Shown here piece by piece: positions 15,721 to 23,702 of a DNA stretch of 58,543 bases. The position numbers and the translations under genes were made by a program. Within the stretch, counting starts at the first letter, position 1. Every line of letters starts with the position of its first letter. Location of the stretch: positions 1-58,543 of the forward strand of contig JACPVX010000081.1 in the NCBI GenBank assembly GCA_016191555.1, written 5' to 3'. Under the pieces are notes generated by a model that saw nothing but the letters and a program-made list of their open reading frames with translations, searched no databases and had not been told where the DNA came from. Origin of the DNA: Bacteroidota bacterium. Lineage in GTDB: Bacteria; Bacteroidota; Bacteroidia; Cytophagales; Cyclobacteriaceae.

Positions 15721-17004
15721 ATGATATCACGCAGAAATCTTTTGAAGTCGCTCGGAGTATCCGCGCTGTCGCTCTCCGCATTACCTTCTTTTTCCAATAC
15801 ATGGAATGACGCAGCCCCTGCGCTGGCCGATCCACAAGATCCGGCCTTCTGGAAAAGCGTACGCGATCAATTCATGCTCTCGAAAGACGCAGTATTCTTC
15901 AACACCGGCACGGTAGGCGTGATGCCCAAAGCCGTGGTCGATAAAATGATGGAGCACACCCACATGATGGCAACGCACGTGGCAGACTGGGCTTATAAAG
16001 ACGATAACAAAGAACAATTCATCAGCGGCTACAACAACCTGTTGCCCATTCGCACAAAAGTAGCGAAGCTGTTGAACTGCGAAGTAGGAGAGATCGCCAT
16101 GACCGACAACGTGACCAATGGCATGAGCTACATTGCCAACGGCATCACCTTGCAGCCGGGCGATGAAATTCTCACCACGGACCAAGAACATGGAGGAGGT
16201 CAATCTTCATGGAAAGTAAAAGAGAAACGATTTGGTGCGGTGTTTAAAACTGTTGCTATTGGCAAACCGATCACCAGCTCTTCCGAAGTGTATGACACGA
16301 TCATCAAAGCACTTACGCCCAAAACAAAAGTGTTGATGTTGTCGCACATGATCTCCGGCACCGGTTCGATCCTTCCGGTGAAGGAGTTATGTGCAGAGGC
16401 ACGAAAGCGTGGCATCTTTACCGTATTGGATGGCGCGCAAACGATCGGGCATATTAAAATAGATTTGAAAGACATCGGGTGTGATGCGTATGTGGGTTGC
16501 TTTCACAAATGGATGGGTGCTCCAACGGGCACCGGGTTTATGTTTGTGAAGTCCAATCTTTTCAAAGACATGTGGACAACCGTGGCAAGTTATAGATGGG
16601 ACGACCATGCCGATGAAGGATTTCGGTTTACCCAACGCGGCACGGGCAACTTCGCGATTCTGTTAGCATTAGAAGTAGCTTTGGACTTCCATTTTCAATT
16701 AGGTCCGGATAATGTGTACCAACGAATTAAGTTTTTAGGCGATCGCCTGCGCAGTGGCTTGCGCCAGAATAAGAAAGTGAAAATATTTTCTGCCAAAGAA
16801 GAAGCGATGAGTGCGGGCATCACACTGTATACCATTGAAGGATTGACCGGCACGCAAATGCAAGATGCCTATTGGGCGAAAGCGAAAATGCGCCCCCGCT
16901 CGCAAGGCGATGTATATGGCGTACGTCACTCTACGCATATCTTCAACACCCCCGAAGAAATCGATCGCGCGATACAGATTGTGAATGAGTTGTCGGCTAG
17001 TTGA
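15721..17004 (+). CDS. Tat-exported class V aminotransferase-like PLP enzyme
   Basis: A 427-residue protein with a twin-arginine signal (ISRRNLLKSLGVSALSLSAL, RR at residues 4-5), then an aminotransferase class V fold: FFNTGTVGVMP near 59, TDNVTNGMSYIANG, VLDGAQTIGH with PLP-contacting Asp237 and Gln240, and CFHKWMGAPTGTGF with the Schiff-base lysine at 263. It resembles isopenicillin-N-epimerase-like or cysteine-desulfurase-like enzymes. Export of a folded, cofactor-loaded enzyme by Tat fits. Substrate unknown. Possibly last gene of a unit from 14483. Confidence 0.85.
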   Translation: MISRRNLLKSLGVSALSLSALPSFSNTWNDAAPALADPQDPAFWKSVRDQFMLSKDAVFFNTGTVGVMPKAVVDKMMEHTHMMATHVADWAYKDDNKEQFISGYNNLLPIRTKVAKLLNCEVGEIAMTDNVTNGMSYIANGITLQPGDEILTTDQEHGGGQSSWKVKEKRFGAVFKTVAIGKPITSSSEVYDTIIKALTPKTKVLMLSHMISGTGSILPVKELCAEARKRGIFTVLDGAQTIGHIKIDLKDIGCDAYVGCFHKWMGAPTGTGFMFVKSNLFKDMWTTVASYRWDDHADEGFRFTQRGTGNFAILLALEVALDFHFQLGPDNVYQRIKFLGDRLRSGLRQNKKVKIFSAKEEAMSAGITLYTIEGLTGTQMQDAYWAKAKMRPRSQGDVYGVRHSTHIFNTPEEIDRAIQIVNELSAS

Positions 17005-17065
17005 CGGCAATATTATCAATATGTTTAAAAAAGAGGTGAAAACAGGACATACCGGTTTGAATACC

Positions 17066-17073
17066 TAGATTTG
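17066..17073 (+). promoter_or_regulatory. -7 box for the ABC/OmpA operon
   Basis: TAGATTTG matches TAnnTTTG 43 nt before the first ATG of the five-gene operon. No strong -33 box was seen. Confidence 0.45.
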
Positions 17074-17115
17074 TTCTAAATCAAACATTTACATTAAATT
17101 GCAAACAAACTTCTT

Positions 17116-17790
17116 ATGAAATCACTAAAAAATCTATTCATCAAAGAAGATGCTGAGGAGGAGGGTTCTGTAGAAGGCAAAGAACAAGAGGCTCCGATTG
17201 CCTTTCCTATATCTGATTCAAAAACACACGCGAATATTACCGGTGCCGGATCTAACCAATATCTGGTTGAGATCATTGATGTGTATGAGAAAGGGCTGGA
17301 GAGCATCAATATGCCGGGCTATGACTTTTACGATTTTTACCTTGCCATAAAGGCATCGGGTGCCGAGAATGAGGCTGTTTACAAAATGGCGTATCAGATG
17401 GGTAAAACCATGGACAAAACGATTACCCCCCAGAAGCTTGCCAATGATGCCGAATACTATGTCAGTAAGCTGAATGAGGTATATCAAACGTATTCGCAAA
17501 AGGGAGAGCAGAAATTGCATTCGTTAGAAAGTGAGTTGAAATCGGAGAAAAACAGCCTTTCCGTAGAAGCAAATGGTATTGAAAGCGATATTAATAAAAT
17601 GCGGCAGCAAATTACTTTGTTGGAGCAAAAGCTAACTGAAGTTCGGGGTAACTTAGCGCGAGTAGATGGAAAGTATGATCCTCAAAAGGAGGTTATCAAA
17701 CTTAAATTGCAGGCCAACGATCATGCGATGAAGATAAGTGTGCAAAGATTGCAATCCATCAAAGAAGGAATTCTAAAATATATCAAATAG
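17116..17790 (+). CDS. Coiled-coil protein, first gene of the ABC/OmpA operon
   Basis: A 224-residue soluble protein without signal or membrane segment. An acidic N-terminus (KEDAEEEGSVEGKEQEAP) leads to a helical core (SNQYLVEIIDVYEKGLESIN, YKMAYQMGKTMDKTITPQKL) and then long coiled coils from about residue 130 (EQKLHSLESELKSEKNSLSV, DINKMRQQITLLEQKLTEVR). I do not recognise a named family. It lies 14 nt before the next coiled-coil gene and starts an operon with a binding-protein/OmpA fusion and ABC transporter genes, so a cytoplasmic or membrane-peripheral accessory role is inferred. Confidence 0.75.
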   Translation: MKSLKNLFIKEDAEEEGSVEGKEQEAPIAFPISDSKTHANITGAGSNQYLVEIIDVYEKGLESINMPGYDFYDFYLAIKASGAENEAVYKMAYQMGKTMDKTITPQKLANDAEYYVSKLNEVYQTYSQKGEQKLHSLESELKSEKNSLSVEANGIESDINKMRQQITLLEQKLTEVRGNLARVDGKYDPQKEVIKLKLQANDHAMKISVQRLQSIKEGILKYIK

Positions 17791-17804
17791 GCAAAAACAA
17801 AAAC

Positions 17805-18923
17805 ATGAAGCAGTTAGCAACGCAAAACCCAAAGGTGCTGGAATTACCGATTCTTAAGCATTTTGAGAAATCGGAAATATCTTTCAATCCGAATAATTGG
17901 CGGAAGGGTGAAAAGGGAATTGCCGGAGTAATCGGAATTGGATTGTTGGGTCTTGCCGGCTGGGGTATTTTCACCTATGTGCTTCCTCCCATATTAACCA
18001 TGCTGGGTCAGGTAATAGGCGCAATCCTTTCGGCTCTTTTGGTCATTGCGTTTTTTATCTTCTTGCCTGTTATTATCAAGGGATTGAAAAAACTGGCTCG
18101 TGCTTTTCATAAATTACTGATTAAATATGACCCGTTTGGTGAACTGGAGGAGCAGAAACAAAAGATGATTCAAAACCGCCAATACTTTAAGGATGCGAAG
18201 GCAAAAATCAGAGCAATCAAAACAGGCATGGAGTCAGAATCTGCGAAGGCGGAAAAAGAATCGAAAGAGTATCAGGAGAAAGTAATCTTACTGCAAGAGC
18301 GGGCAACAAAATCAAAGGATAAACTAACTCAGCTAGATCAAACAAAAGGAGAGGCGGCCAAAGAAACGGATGAATATGTGGAGCTTCAAACTAGTTTGAT
18401 GAAAACACTATCCGATGCACAACGTACCAGTCACCTCTTAAACCAGAGCACCAGTTTGGTCCGCAAATATGGTTCACGGGCGCATGTTATAGGAAAGCTC
18501 GATCGCAAGCTTAACATGGTAGAAACAGCTATCGATATTAAAATAGCTGATTTTGAAGTGAGTATAGATATGTTGAAAAAGGAGAGTGCATTTGCCGCAG
18601 CCGCTAAAAACGCAACCGAACAAGCGAAGTCGGCCATGTTATTTACGAAGGGCTGGGAATTGGATTATGCACTCGATGTGGTAACTTCAACGGTTGCTCT
18701 TGATCTGGCCACTACCCGCGAAAACCTGCTGGATATCGATACACTTACGAGTCAATATTCACTGGATAGTGATGAGTTGTATTCTAAACTGGAAAAGCTA
18801 TCGGATCAAATAAAAACGGAAACTTACGATAATCCCGAGGCTAAAAAATATACAAATCCCAATTACAAATTATCGGACAAGGATAAGGCGGAAACGCAAG
18901 GGTTTGACGATATCTTCAAATAA
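17805..18923 (+). CDS. Membrane-anchored coiled-coil protein
   Basis: A 372-residue protein. Two adjacent membrane helices (about residues 39-60 and 66-91, GIGLLGLAGWGIFTYVLPPI and ILSALLVIAFFIFLPVII) are followed by some 250 residues of predicted coiled coil (EQKQKMIQNRQYFKDAKAKI, EKESKEYQEKVILLQERATK). The layout resembles PspA-like or membrane-scaffold proteins but shows no clear homology. Second gene of the operon, 14 nt after the first and 34 nt before the OmpA fusion. Likely an inner-membrane organiser facing the cytoplasm. Confidence 0.75.
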   Translation: MKQLATQNPKVLELPILKHFEKSEISFNPNNWRKGEKGIAGVIGIGLLGLAGWGIFTYVLPPILTMLGQVIGAILSALLVIAFFIFLPVIIKGLKKLARAFHKLLIKYDPFGELEEQKQKMIQNRQYFKDAKAKIRAIKTGMESESAKAEKESKEYQEKVILLQERATKSKDKLTQLDQTKGEAAKETDEYVELQTSLMKTLSDAQRTSHLLNQSTSLVRKYGSRAHVIGKLDRKLNMVETAIDIKIADFEVSIDMLKKESAFAAAAKNATEQAKSAMLFTKGWELDYALDVVTSTVALDLATTRENLLDIDTLTSQYSLDSDELYSKLEKLSDQIKTETYDNPEAKKYTNPNYKLSDKDKAETQGFDDIFK

Positions 18924-18957
18924 ATTACTCTTTTCTAAACCATAAATTGAAATACAG

Positions 18958-20754
18958 ATGCAGTGGTCAAAATTAACATTCTTCGCTAAAGCAATTATCG
19001 TTGTGTTGGTGGCAGGTGCCGTAGGCGCGGCTGTCTATTACTTTTCGCCCGGACTTCGTGTAAGCGAATCAAAACAGCTTCAAGGGTTGGATGTAAGTGA
19101 TAAGGATGTCAACAACGTCAGTAGCACCAACGAGTTTCCTCTTCCTAAAGAGAACGAGTCTTCTTCCGTTTCGGACAAGCCGGTTATACGATTGGCTGGA
19201 TATGCATGGAATGCTCAATCTGGTATTATTGTGGCGAATGGTGGAGCGAAGACGACCGAAGGCTCGCTGATGGAGAAGAATGGTGTAAAGGTTGAGATCA
19301 TTCGTCAAGATTGGCTTTCCGAATTGCGGAATCTTCACCTCAAGTTTATTGAAGAGTTTGATAAGGGAAACGAAAATCCTGCCGAAGGAGTCTCCTCGGT
19401 GATCATCATGGGCGATGGTGCTCCTTATTATATCAGTTCTGTTCAGCAGGCATTAGACGACAAGTACGGAGCCAATAAATATAATATTCAAGTAGTTGGT
19501 GCAGTTGGCCTAAGCTATGGCGAAGATAAATTGATTGGTCCACCAAGCTGGAAAATGGATCCTCAAACAATGAAAGGTGCGCTGATATCTGCGGTAATGG
19601 GTGATGGAGACTGGGTAGTTGCGGTGAACTATGCTTCCATCAACGGATTAAAAATCAACCCGGATCCTTCAACGTACGATGCTACTGCTGTGAACTTCAT
19701 CTCTTCTGCAAATGATGACTATGTAGAGGCTTCTAAAGAGCTTATTAAATCCCAAAAGGAAGGATGGACCGTTCCTTTGAAAGAAGTAAAAGATGGAAAG
19801 CTAACCGGTAAAACCATCAATAAGAAAGTAGATGGTTGTGCCACCTGGACTCCGGGCGACAAATTGGTTTTTGATGAACTATCAGGATTCACCGACATCA
19901 TTTCTACCAAAGAGTTTAACAACCAAATGGCTACAGTAATAATTACTTTGAAGCAGTGGGCCGAAAAGAATCCAGAAAGAGTATCATCTATTTTGAAGTC
20001 GGCCTATCAATCATCGGATCAGATGAAGCAGTTTGATTCCTGGAGAAAGAGGGCATCAGAGTGTGTTACTAAAACATTCGGCATGGAAACTCCTAATTAT
20101 TGGTATGATATGTTCAAGGGACAGAAAGGCGAGAAGAATGGAATTTCATACAATATGGGCGGTTCGCGTGTGTTCAACTTTGCCGATGCAAATCAATATT
20201 TTGGAATTACAGATGGGGTGAACAGGTATAAAGCAGTTTATGATCAGGTATCTCGCTATTTGAAAGATCTTGATCCTGCTGGTTTCAATGAAAACGTAAA
20301 ACGAATCGTGCCTTACGAGGAGGCGGTAAATCTTTCGTTTTTAAAGAGCATCAAAGACATTGAGACAGGAGATGCCTATACATCCGATTATTCAAAGAAA
20401 GGAACGACCGTATTGGCTTCAGGCGAATGGCACATCACTTTCGAAAGCGGTAGAGCTGCCTTGAGACCGGATGCAAAAGATATCGTAGAGCAGATTTACA
20501 ACCTATTGATACAAGCTGAAAATTCCAAAGTGGAAATCGTAGGACATACCGATGATACCGGAACAAGAGATGGAAATTATTCATTATCGCAAGCACGCGC
20601 GGAAGCCGTAAAAAGCTATCTGATGCAAAAAGGTATTCCAGGTAATCGTTTTCAAAAGATTGATGGAAAAGGCCAAGACGAGCCAATTGCAGATAATAGT
20701 ACAATGGCAGGTAAGGCAAAAAACAGACGTGTCGTTGTCACATTGCTTAAGTAA
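18958..20754 (+). CDS. Membrane-anchored substrate-binding protein fused to OmpA domain
   Basis: A 598-residue two-part protein. One N-terminal helix (residues 10-30, AIIVVLVAGAVGAAVYYFSP) acts as an uncleaved anchor. A periplasmic region from about 75 (PVIRLAGYAWNAQSGIIVAN) to 470 looks like an ABC-importer binding protein of the NMT1/SsuA/TauA kind. From about 488 there is a clear OmpA/MotB-type peptidoglycan-binding domain: WHITFESGRAALRPDAKDIV, VEIVGHTDDTG, YSLSQARAEAVKSYL, KNRRVVVTLLK. The partner transporter follows 5 nt downstream. A tethered receptor joining inner membrane, peptidoglycan and ABC transporter is inferred; the ligand is unknown. Confidence 0.82.
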   Translation: MQWSKLTFFAKAIIVVLVAGAVGAAVYYFSPGLRVSESKQLQGLDVSDKDVNNVSSTNEFPLPKENESSSVSDKPVIRLAGYAWNAQSGIIVANGGAKTTEGSLMEKNGVKVEIIRQDWLSELRNLHLKFIEEFDKGNENPAEGVSSVIIMGDGAPYYISSVQQALDDKYGANKYNIQVVGAVGLSYGEDKLIGPPSWKMDPQTMKGALISAVMGDGDWVVAVNYASINGLKINPDPSTYDATAVNFISSANDDYVEASKELIKSQKEGWTVPLKEVKDGKLTGKTINKKVDGCATWTPGDKLVFDELSGFTDIISTKEFNNQMATVIITLKQWAEKNPERVSSILKSAYQSSDQMKQFDSWRKRASECVTKTFGMETPNYWYDMFKGQKGEKNGISYNMGGSRVFNFADANQYFGITDGVNRYKAVYDQVSRYLKDLDPAGFNENVKRIVPYEEAVNLSFLKSIKDIETGDAYTSDYSKKGTTVLASGEWHITFESGRAALRPDAKDIVEQIYNLLIQAENSKVEIVGHTDDTGTRDGNYSLSQARAEAVKSYLMQKGIPGNRFQKIDGKGQDEPIADNSTMAGKAKNRRVVVTLLK

Positions 20755-20759
20755 TCATC

Positions 20760-21539
20760 ATGAACTTTAAGCTATGGGTTAAGCCATTTGAAAACCTTGC
20801 CAAGAAAGACAGGTTTACCATTTCCATCCTCTGGGTGGCAATGGTGCTCGCTTATTGGTTGATCACTACGGCTGGAGAAAAGAAATTTTTTCCAACTCCA
20901 CTTCAGGTTTGGCAAGGATTTGCTGCCCTTTATAGCGAAGGCTTAGTAGTACACATTGGAAGTTCGCTGTGGCTCTGTTTACAAGCTACAGTGATTTCAA
21001 TTGTGGTGTCGTTAGTGATTGCTTATTCGTATCCTATCCCTTTGCTTCGTCCGTTATCAAGAGCGATGAGCCAGCTGCGTTATTTACCTCTTACAGGTAT
21101 TACCTTCTACCTCACCATTTTGGTGACAAATGCGCGCACGATGCAGGTATGGGTATTGGTAATATTTATGAGTCTCTATTTTATAACATCTTTGCTTGCC
21201 GTTATTAAAGATATCCCACAAGAAGAAATTGATCATGCAAGATCCCTCAAGTGCAATCGCTGGGAGATTTTATGGGAAGTAATTGTAAAGGGTCGATTTG
21301 ATTATGTGATTGATGTGTTGCGCCAAAACCTGGCCATCACATGGATGATGTTAGTCACGGTTGAATCCATACTCGTTGCGGCCGGTGGTTTAGGTGTGCT
21401 AATCAAAAACAGCGATAAGTTCATGAATCATGGGCGCATTTTTGCCCTTCAGATTGTAATTCTATTGGTAGGACTGTCCATCGACTATACACTTAATACT
21501 ACCCGCAAGTCATTGTTCCGCTACTCAAAATTTAATTAA
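20760..21539 (+). CDS. ABC transporter permease (SsuC/TauC-like)
   Basis: A 259-residue inner-membrane permease with about six helices. It begins like SsuC/TauC permeases (EKKFFPTPLQVWQGF resembles the usual LP.P.....) and carries an EAA-loop (EEIDHARSLKCNRWEILWEV) that contacts the ATPase. The EAA-loop glycine seen in most relatives (SLG) is replaced by lysine (SLK). It belongs to the nitrate/sulfonate/taurine class by pattern, but the substrate is unknown. It sits 5 nt after the OmpA-fused binding protein and overlaps the ATPase gene by one base (TAATG), implying tight coupling. Confidence 0.85.
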   Translation: MNFKLWVKPFENLAKKDRFTISILWVAMVLAYWLITTAGEKKFFPTPLQVWQGFAALYSEGLVVHIGSSLWLCLQATVISIVVSLVIAYSYPIPLLRPLSRAMSQLRYLPLTGITFYLTILVTNARTMQVWVLVIFMSLYFITSLLAVIKDIPQEEIDHARSLKCNRWEILWEVIVKGRFDYVIDVLRQNLAITWMMLVTVESILVAAGGLGVLIKNSDKFMNHGRIFALQIVILLVGLSIDYTLNTTRKSLFRYSKFN

Positions 21540-22387
21540 TGAATATTCAATACGAAGAGAAGGACATCATTCTTCAAGTTGAAAACTTGAGTATATCCTA
21601 TGGCGAGAAAGTAATCATTCGCGATGTCAACTTTATTGAACGGAATGTAGTTCGTAAAGAAATAAATCAGGGTCAAGTAGTTGCAGTTTTGGGTCGATCA
21701 GGTCGCGGAAAGTCTACTCTATTCAGGGCATTGACAGGCCTTGTAAAGCCATCCAGCGGTAAAGTATTGATTCCAGACTATTCTCAGGCTCCTTCCAACG
21801 GTATGCAACCAGCTAAAGAGGTGGAAGAAGGAGATGTTGGTTTTGTTGATCAAAAGTATACGCTCTTCCGACATAAAACGATTTATGACTCACTTACTTT
21901 TGCTTTGCGCAAATCAGGCGAGAAAGGAAGTGAGAAAAAGGAAAAGGTGATGAAATACCTGATCGAGTGGGGATTGGAAAAGGTGAAAGATCAATATCCC
22001 AATGAGTTATCAGGAGGACAGCGACAACGCGTTGCAATTATTGAACAACTACTTTCTTCCGGACACTACATGGTGTTGGACGAACCCTTTTCCGGTTTAG
22101 ATATTGGCAATATTCAGAACGCACGTCAATCATTTAAGTTGATAGAAAATGGGCACGATCTGAACACAATCATTTTCAGTACGCATGATATTGAACTGGC
22201 TACCGAATTGGCAGATTCAATTTACGTGATGGGTTACCCAAGATTGGATGATGGTTCCCTTGGAACAGTGGGCACGATTGTCAGGCACTTTGATTTGAAA
22301 GCGCTCGGAATCGCGTGGCGTACTGAATTTACGCAAGATCATTTAGAACTCGTCAAAGAGATAAAGTCGGCTATGCTGGCTAGTTAA
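21539..22387 (+). CDS. ABC transporter ATP-binding protein (SsuB-like)
   Basis: A 282-residue ATPase with all nucleotide-binding motifs: Walker A GRSGRGKST (52-60, Lys58), Q-loop Gln105, signature LSGGQ (157-161), Walker B MVLDEP (178-183) and H-loop His216 in STHD. A short insertion (RKEINQGQ) precedes Walker A, and the C-terminus extends about 60 residues past the H-loop. It energises the permease encoded by the gene it overlaps by one base. Last gene of the operon; convergent with the anti-sigma gene 14 nt away. Confidence 0.92.
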   Translation: MNIQYEEKDIILQVENLSISYGEKVIIRDVNFIERNVVRKEINQGQVVAVLGRSGRGKSTLFRALTGLVKPSSGKVLIPDYSQAPSNGMQPAKEVEEGDVGFVDQKYTLFRHKTIYDSLTFALRKSGEKGSEKKEKVMKYLIEWGLEKVKDQYPNELSGGQRQRVAIIEQLLSSGHYMVLDEPFSGLDIGNIQNARQSFKLIENGHDLNTIIFSTHDIELATELADSIYVMGYPRLDDGSLGTVGTIVRHFDLKALGIAWRTEFTQDHLELVKEIKSAMLAS

Positions 22388-22401
22388 GAGGTAACAGAAA
22401 T

Positions 22402-22935
22402 CTATTCGGAGATAGCCGCCTCCGCCCTTCGTTGAAAATAAGGTTTTAGAATCGTTCTATCCAGTAGAACAAAGCCGATAGCCATATTCGAAATTAGAAA
22501 AGTGGTCACAATCCATTTGCTGGGAAAGGGAAAGTTGAAGTCGGGAGATGGAAGTTTCTCAAAGTAGAGCGATTGTACATACACATTCAATGGAATGCTA
22601 TAAGAGTCGAAGAACCCATTGGTGAGGCATATGATGCCAACAACGGTCAATGCTAAAATGCTCGTCAACAAGATCAAGCCCATCTTTGGCGAAAGTGCGC
22701 TCGAGCGTACCGGGAGCGAAATCCCATACATCACACGATCGATAAAGTTTTTAGGGGGCTGCGTCAACTTACCTTGTCGTTGCAGAAATTGATCAATGTC
22801 TTTTATAGATTCCAACTGTTGCCGAAGTTCTGCAGACTGTTGCAACTCCTGTTCAACCCTTGCTGTAGCTAAAGCATCCAACTCGCCACTATGGTAGCGA
22901 ACGAGAAGATCATTCCAATCAATACGTGGGGTCAT
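22402..22935 (-). CDS. Putative anti-sigma factor (membrane protein)
   Basis: A 177-residue protein. The N-terminal cytoplasmic part (WNDLLVRYHSGELDALATARVEQELQQSAE) has the helical pattern of anti-sigma domains, though without the zinc-binding His-Cys motif. Two membrane helices follow, near 84-107 (MGLILLTSILALTVVGIICL) and 142-161 (WIVTTFLISNMAIGFVLLDR). It starts 4 nt after the stop of the sigma-factor gene, so it is probably its partner. Anti-sigma assignment rests on gene order plus topology. Confidence 0.7.
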   Translation of the reverse strand: MTPRIDWNDLLVRYHSGELDALATARVEQELQQSAELRQQLESIKDIDQFLQRQGKLTQPPKNFIDRVMYGISLPVRSSALSPKMGLILLTSILALTVVGIICLTNGFFDSYSIPLNVYVQSLYFEKLPSPDFNFPFPSKWIVTTFLISNMAIGFVLLDRTILKPYFQRRAEAAISE

Positions 22936-22939
22936 AGCA

Positions 22940-23518
22940 TTACAAATTTACAACTTCACTTTTTAAAATCTTAGTCAATTCTTCGGCCAGCCGAAGCCTG
23001 GCCCGGTGCACGCGCACTTTAATCGTGTTACTGGGTTGCCCCATCATCTCAGCTACTTCTTCCAGCGAAAACTCCTGGAGGTAATACAGTTGAATCGATA
23101 GCTTATCCATCTCATTTAGCTTCTCCATCGCCTGCGCAATGTATACATGCTTGTCGTTTCTTTCCAGCGCATCTTCCGCAGCCCCTTCGTGCACGATGAT
23201 TTTGTTTTCAATGCTGTCCATGCGCATTTTGTTTTTACGCTTGGCGCTGATGGCGGTGTTGAACGTAATGCGGTAGAGCCAGGTGCTAAACCGTGCCTCC
23301 CGGTTGAACTTTTTAAGGTAATGAAAGGCTCGGACAAAGGCGTCTTGAGCTGCTTCTTCCGCCTCCGGTCGGTTCTCCAGCACCTTCAGCGCAATGGTAA
23401 AAGCAAAACTCTTGTAGGAATCCACCAATCGGGCATAGGCCTCCGTTTGGCCTGCCAAAACGCGGTCAATCAATGCGAATTCCTCTTCTTTGGTGATCAC
23501 GGCACTTGGACGCAACAA
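22940..23518 (-). CDS. ECF-type RNA polymerase sigma factor
   Basis: A protein of up to 192 residues with region 2 (ARLVDSYKSFAFTIALKVLENRPEAEEAAQDAFVRAFHYLKKF) and region 4 (QLYYLQEFSLEEVAEMMGQP SNTIKVRVHRARLRL, read across the space). It redirects RNA polymerase to promoters controlled with the membrane protein encoded 4 nt downstream. The start is uncertain: two TTG codons (23518, 23515) and a GTG at 23500 all precede the conserved part. Divergent from the porU2-like gene. Confidence 0.88.
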   Translation of the reverse strand: MLRPSAVITKEEEFALIDRVLAGQTEAYARLVDSYKSFAFTIALKVLENRPEAEEAAQDAFVRAFHYLKKFNREARFSTWLYRITFNTAISAKRKNKMRMDSIENKIIVHEGAAEDALERNDKHVYIAQAMEKLNEMDKLSIQLYYLQEFSLEEVAEMMGQPSNTIKVRVHRARLRLAEELTKILKSEVVNL

Positions 23519-23676
23519 TAGGAATGGAAGTTACACTCTTTTTGATGGCCGAGAAATTTCGATGCATCTGGGTATAATGAAAGTGATTAGCGATCGTTGC
23601 CATGCGTAACATTGTCGTGCCGGAGACTTCGACCAAATTCTGGCAGGCTTCGGACTGAAATATGGCTTGTTACCAC

Positions 23677-23684
23677 TACTTTTG
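23677..23684 (+). promoter_or_regulatory. -7 box upstream of the porU2-like gene
   Basis: TACTTTTG matches TAnnTTTG. If it is used, transcription starts near 23690, so the real start codon must lie downstream; this supports GTG 23703 over the TTG at 23667. Confidence 0.5.
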
Positions 23685-23702
23685 AAGTTGTATCTACCTG
23701 CT

